Origin: JAYVJM01 sp043769275
GTDB lineage: Bacteria; Pseudomonadota; Gammaproteobacteria; Pseudomonadales; UBA7239
Direction: 5' to 3'
NCBI GenBank assembly: GCA_043769275.1
Contig: JAYVJM010000045.1
Location: forward strand, 1 to 9,788
Length of the DNA: 9,788 bases
The position numbers and the translations under genes were made by a program. Each line of letters begins with the position of its first letter. Positions within the stretch are counted from its first letter, which is position 1. Shown here one piece after another: positions 7,411 through 9,788 of this stretch. Under the pieces are notes generated by a model, which searched no databases, had not been told where the DNA came from, and saw only the letters and a program-made list of their open reading frames with translations.

Positions 7411-9180
7411 ATGTCACTGCAAGGAATCACGCTCGCTATTTCTCCATCCGGCATAGAGTATTTCACCAGCGTTTTGCTGGCGAATAATATTGCCAGCGCG
7501 CTGCAAAATTTGTCACCTCCCGCCAATAACGTGCCAGTTGGGGATATTTGCACATACTCGGGCAAAGGCGGGTCAGACTGGGCAGAGCACATTAACATTG
7601 CACTTTCAAATGGTTCATTGTCTAGTTTTTCGCCGCTTTTTCAGTCGCCGGTGACACAGCAAGATAACGGTCAATTTACAATGGCGATGTCTGCTAACAA
7701 TTTTTCTGCCAATTACACTTGGCACGAAACCTATGATGATTATTTTTGCGGCATGTTTGGCTGCAGTAAAACAGACTCCAACGACAACACCTATGGTTAT
7801 TCTGTCGGTATCGGCAATATGACGATCACCATCGTGTTCCAATTTAAATTTAACGCCAATCAATGGCAGTTGACGTTGTTGAATAGCACGCCAGCCACTT
7901 CCGGTATTTCGCCCAATATTCCCTCGCGCAGCATTGTGAATTCTGAACAATCTTCGGGTTGTTTTTCTACCACGTTTAGTTCAGCCACTGCGCAATCGGT
8001 CAGTGCGATTGATTTCAGTAGCCCCATCAACGCGCTATTAACGCCATTATTCAGCTCCATTCCTTCTTCTGGCAATCTCACGCCCAATATTGTGTTTCAG
8101 TTCCCCATGGGCGCAAGCGGCCTGACTTTCCCGAATAACGCAGGCATTGCCACAGGCGTTACCGCCAACGTTACCTGTAAAGGCCAAAGCTACGCGGGTG
8201 CGAATCCACCGCAACTGCCACTGCCAGCAATTCCCAGCGATCATCATTTGAATTATTTTGCCTCGGATTACACCTTTAATGCGTTGATGTGGGCGTTTTA
8301 TGAAGAAGGTGATTTAGTCGCGACGGCAACGCCGGGCAACATTCCTAATCCTGCCGCGTTGAACACAAGCAATTATCAAAATACACCGCTGCAAGCACTG
8401 TATAACGCGTACCCCAACACGCCAATGACCGCGAATATAAAAGCACTGCAAGCACCAACGGTCTCGTTTGCTACTATTTACGATTTGACGGCGAACAATA
8501 TTGTCAATTTGCAATCGCAATTGCCCGCTGCCATCTACACGCAATTGCAAACGCTGAAAGGCCAAGCATTCATGACGGAAGCGGCTTTTTACACGCAGCT
8601 TGTCAATGCGCTTGGTGCCGCGAATGCAGCGCAATACAAGACGGTAATTGAAGCGGTGGCGCAAGTGGTGGGCGGCGTGGTGACACACAGCAATCAGGTC
8701 ATCATGAATGTGGTGTCTGGCGGCCAGACGATCCCCGTTATCACCTTTAATGTGAGCCAAACAGATGTGCTGCAAAATTTTCAGTTAGGGATAGCAGGCA
8801 CGACGCAAACGCTGCAGTTTGCCTTTCAGATTGTCGATGGCTTAACCAGCACCACATTTGTCAGCTCCAGTATTACCGGTACCGGCATTGATAGCGGCGA
8901 TTTCAGCTTTATATGGAACTGGGTGCTGCAAAATGTGTTTGCCAGCGAAGTAGCATTAATTGGGCAGGCGGGTGTTGCTTTGCCTCGGATGCAAGGCTTC
9001 AACTTCCTGTTTAGCAATGCCATTGTCACGCTACAGCCAGGTTACGCCAGTGTGCTGGCTGACGTGCAGCATATTAGCGATAACGGTGTTCTTTATTTGA
9101 TGTCGAAAAAGCGTGTGCAGCTACAGGATGCACACTGGAAGCCTGCGTATAGAAATCGAGATGAGGTGGCGTACGCCTGA
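7411..9180 (+). CDS. BPI/LBP/CETP-like protein (TULIP lipid-binding superfamily), bacterial
   Basis: The 589-residue product resembles animal bactericidal permeability-increasing protein (BPI) and its relatives over its whole length. These bind lipids or lipopolysaccharide in two tubular barrels joined by a central sheet. The N-terminus, ITLAISPSGIEYFTSVLL, fits the opening helix of the first barrel. Residues 133-165 resemble the GNxxxxI...SNPTSG strand pair of BPI. Residues 255-275 match the linker (xKGxxY followed by a proline-rich PPxxPxPxIP). Residues 285-312 align without gaps to the start of BPI's second barrel: SDYxFN, then a conserved E, G and L, ending in IP. Near the C-terminus, GVALP (521-525), LQP (541-543) and ADV (550-552) match BPI's final strands. 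It is longer than mature BPI (about 456), with extra sequence around 345-440 and a 35-residue tail. Cysteines are 47, 113, 118, 184 and 256. There is no signal peptide, unlike animal members. The family alignment is from memory, not a search. Confidence 0.8.
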   Translation: MSLQGITLAISPSGIEYFTSVLLANNIASALQNLSPPANNVPVGDICTYSGKGGSDWAEHINIALSNGSLSSFSPLFQSPVTQQDNGQFTMAMSANNFSANYTWHETYDDYFCGMFGCSKTDSNDNTYGYSVGIGNMTITIVFQFKFNANQWQLTLLNSTPATSGISPNIPSRSIVNSEQSSGCFSTTFSSATAQSVSAIDFSSPINALLTPLFSSIPSSGNLTPNIVFQFPMGASGLTFPNNAGIATGVTANVTCKGQSYAGANPPQLPLPAIPSDHHLNYFASDYTFNALMWAFYEEGDLVATATPGNIPNPAALNTSNYQNTPLQALYNAYPNTPMTANIKALQAPTVSFATIYDLTANNIVNLQSQLPAAIYTQLQTLKGQAFMTEAAFYTQLVNALGAANAAQYKTVIEAVAQVVGGVVTHSNQVIMNVVSGGQTIPVITFNVSQTDVLQNFQLGIAGTTQTLQFAFQIVDGLTSTTFVSSSITGTGIDSGDFSFIWNWVLQNVFASEVALIGQAGVALPRMQGFNFLFSNAIVTLQPGYASVLADVQHISDNGVLYLMSKKRVQLQDAHWKPAYRNRDEVAYA

Positions 9181-9204
9181 GCTTCTATTTTTTGATGGTT
9201 TTTT

Positions 9205-9765
9205 ATGGCGATTTTTTTTGGCAAGTACACATTTAAAACCACTAACGCAGATGGCCATCAGCAATTTCTAACGCCTAGTAGCAGCCATGGAGAAACGTAT
9301 CCAACCGTGTCTGCTGCAACGGCCGGTGCTGCCGAACGCTGTATTCTTTATCAGAATCCAACCGAAGGCAGTTTAGTAGTGCAAATGGCTGATCTTTTCT
9401 ATTTCAGTGGGGTGGACGCTGTCGGTTGGGTTATTGGCGCGCAGGACAAAGCCAGCGCCTACAGCATCAAGTGGATAGATTCTGGCAACGGCTTGATGAG
9501 CCTGCATATTTATATAAAAAGTCGCTCGCAGTGGCTGCCCATTGCCTATGCAGTGAATGTGTTGCTGCCCTATTTATCATTTTCCCTGTTGGATCAAAAA
9601 CCGCCGTTGGCTGTGGGCGACCTGTACACAACCTTTCAGCCGGAGACGATTACGCCCTCTTTGGCGGTGATACAAGCGACAAAAAACGCGCAACAGTTCG
9701 CAGTAACAGCAACAAAGCTAGCGGGTTCAAGTCCCGCCCAAGGAATTGTCCATACGCCTTGGTAG
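9205..9765 (+). CDS. Unrecognised 186-residue protein downstream of the BPI-like gene
   Basis: I do not recognise this product. It begins MAIFFGKYTFKTTNADGHQQF and looks beta-rich and soluble, with alternating polar and hydrophobic strands (SLVVQMADLFYF, AVGWVIGAQ, MSLHIYIKS) and one mildly hydrophobic stretch (about 113-129, PIAYAVNVLLPYLSFSL). There is no signal peptide and only one cysteine (about residue 46). It starts 24 bases after the BPI-like stop codon on the same strand, so it is probably co-transcribed and functionally tied to it. The ribosome binding site is weak (GATGG at 9194-9198, six bases before the ATG). Codons 3-5 lie in a run of eight T. The last 20 residues are encoded by GC-rich sequence with a tRNA T-arm-like hairpin and then a second inverted repeat, so the C-terminus may have been altered by a recombination event. 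Confidence 0.65.
   Translation: MAIFFGKYTFKTTNADGHQQFLTPSSSHGETYPTVSAATAGAAERCILYQNPTEGSLVVQMADLFYFSGVDAVGWVIGAQDKASAYSIKWIDSGNGLMSLHIYIKSRSQWLPIAYAVNVLLPYLSFSLLDQKPPLAVGDLYTTFQPETITPSLAVIQATKNAQQFAVTATKLAGSSPAQGIVHTPW
9738..9762 (+). repeat. Short inverted repeat at the end of the 186-residue ORF
   Basis: CCAAGG (9738-9743) and CCTTGG (9757-9762) form a perfect 6-bp stem with a 13-base loop, ending at the stop codon of the ORF. No T-run follows, so it is not a standard terminator. It could be chance or part of a larger structure continuing beyond the window. Confidence 0.3.
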
Positions 9766-9768
9766 TAC

Positions 9769-9788
9769 GTAGGAGCGGCGCTTGAGCA
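9769..9788 (+). repeat. REP-like palindrome, left half (cut by window edge)
   Basis: GTAGGAGCGGCG (9769-9780) is very like the conserved head of gammaproteobacterial REP elements (GTAGGAGCGG followed by a hairpin), including the GTAG tetranucleotide recognised by REP-associated tyrosine transposases. The hairpin's right arm would lie beyond the window, so only half is visible and no second copy is seen here. Confidence 0.4.

Noticed and set aside
8314..8775. A 153-codon open frame on the minus strand inside the BPI-like gene
   Set aside because: It is rich in His, Arg and Cys as expected of an antisense shadow, has no ribosome binding site, and lies wholly within a well-supported gene.
9670..9745. 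A complete tRNA gene ending in the T-arm-like hairpin
   Set aside because: No 5' acceptor complementary to CCAAGGA, no D-arm and no anticodon arm at the right distances on either strand.
9426..9785. A 119-codon frame overlapping the last gene
   Set aside because: It starts inside the 186-residue ORF without a ribosome binding site and has the Arg/Cys/Trp-rich composition of an off-frame shadow.
9721..9788. An integron attC recombination site (TTCAAG near one end, CTTGA near the other)
   Set aside because: The core GTTRRRY and RYYYAAC boxes are missing at the right spacing; a REP-like half-element explains the right part better.

Overview
The window looks like chromosomal DNA of a gammaproteobacterium. 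The evidence is a class 2 (quinone-dependent) pyrD next to a fused rlmKL gene, a neighbourhood familiar from gammaproteobacteria, and a GTAGGAGCGG-type REP-like motif at the right edge. Genus cannot be read from the sequence.

Left part (1-3724, all minus strand): a housekeeping block, apparently transcribed pyrD -> rlmL -> a DMT/EamA-type transporter gene. The transporter gene is broken. Only about 59 codons remain, ending at a TA dinucleotide. Beyond that lies the 5' end of an IS630-type transposase gene that runs off the left edge. pyrD has a reasonable sigma70-type promoter and a short leader that may fold over its ribosome binding site.

Middle (3725-4077): a 353-bp divergent intergenic region with the pyrD promoter on one side and a good ribosome binding site for a plus-strand cluster on the other.

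Right part (4078-9765, all plus strand): an accessory cluster. (1) A 208-codon ORF, then an in-frame TAA, then an 847-codon ORF in the same frame. The 30 codons between them also read as coding sequence, so this is probably one protein of about 1085 residues interrupted by a stop codon. It has a cluster of hydrophobic helices, an Ig-like beta segment and an NHL/beta-propeller-like C-terminus. (2) A strong rho-independent terminator hairpin. (3) A 589-residue protein that I read as a full-length bacterial member of the BPI/LBP/CETP branch of the TULIP lipid-binding superfamily, normally known from animals. (4) An unrecognised 186-residue protein. None of these products has a Sec signal peptide at the chosen start.

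The BPI-like protein, with its unrecognised membrane-helix/propeller partner and small follower gene, is the candidate undescribed system here. A lipid-binding or membrane-acting role is inferred from folds and gene order only.
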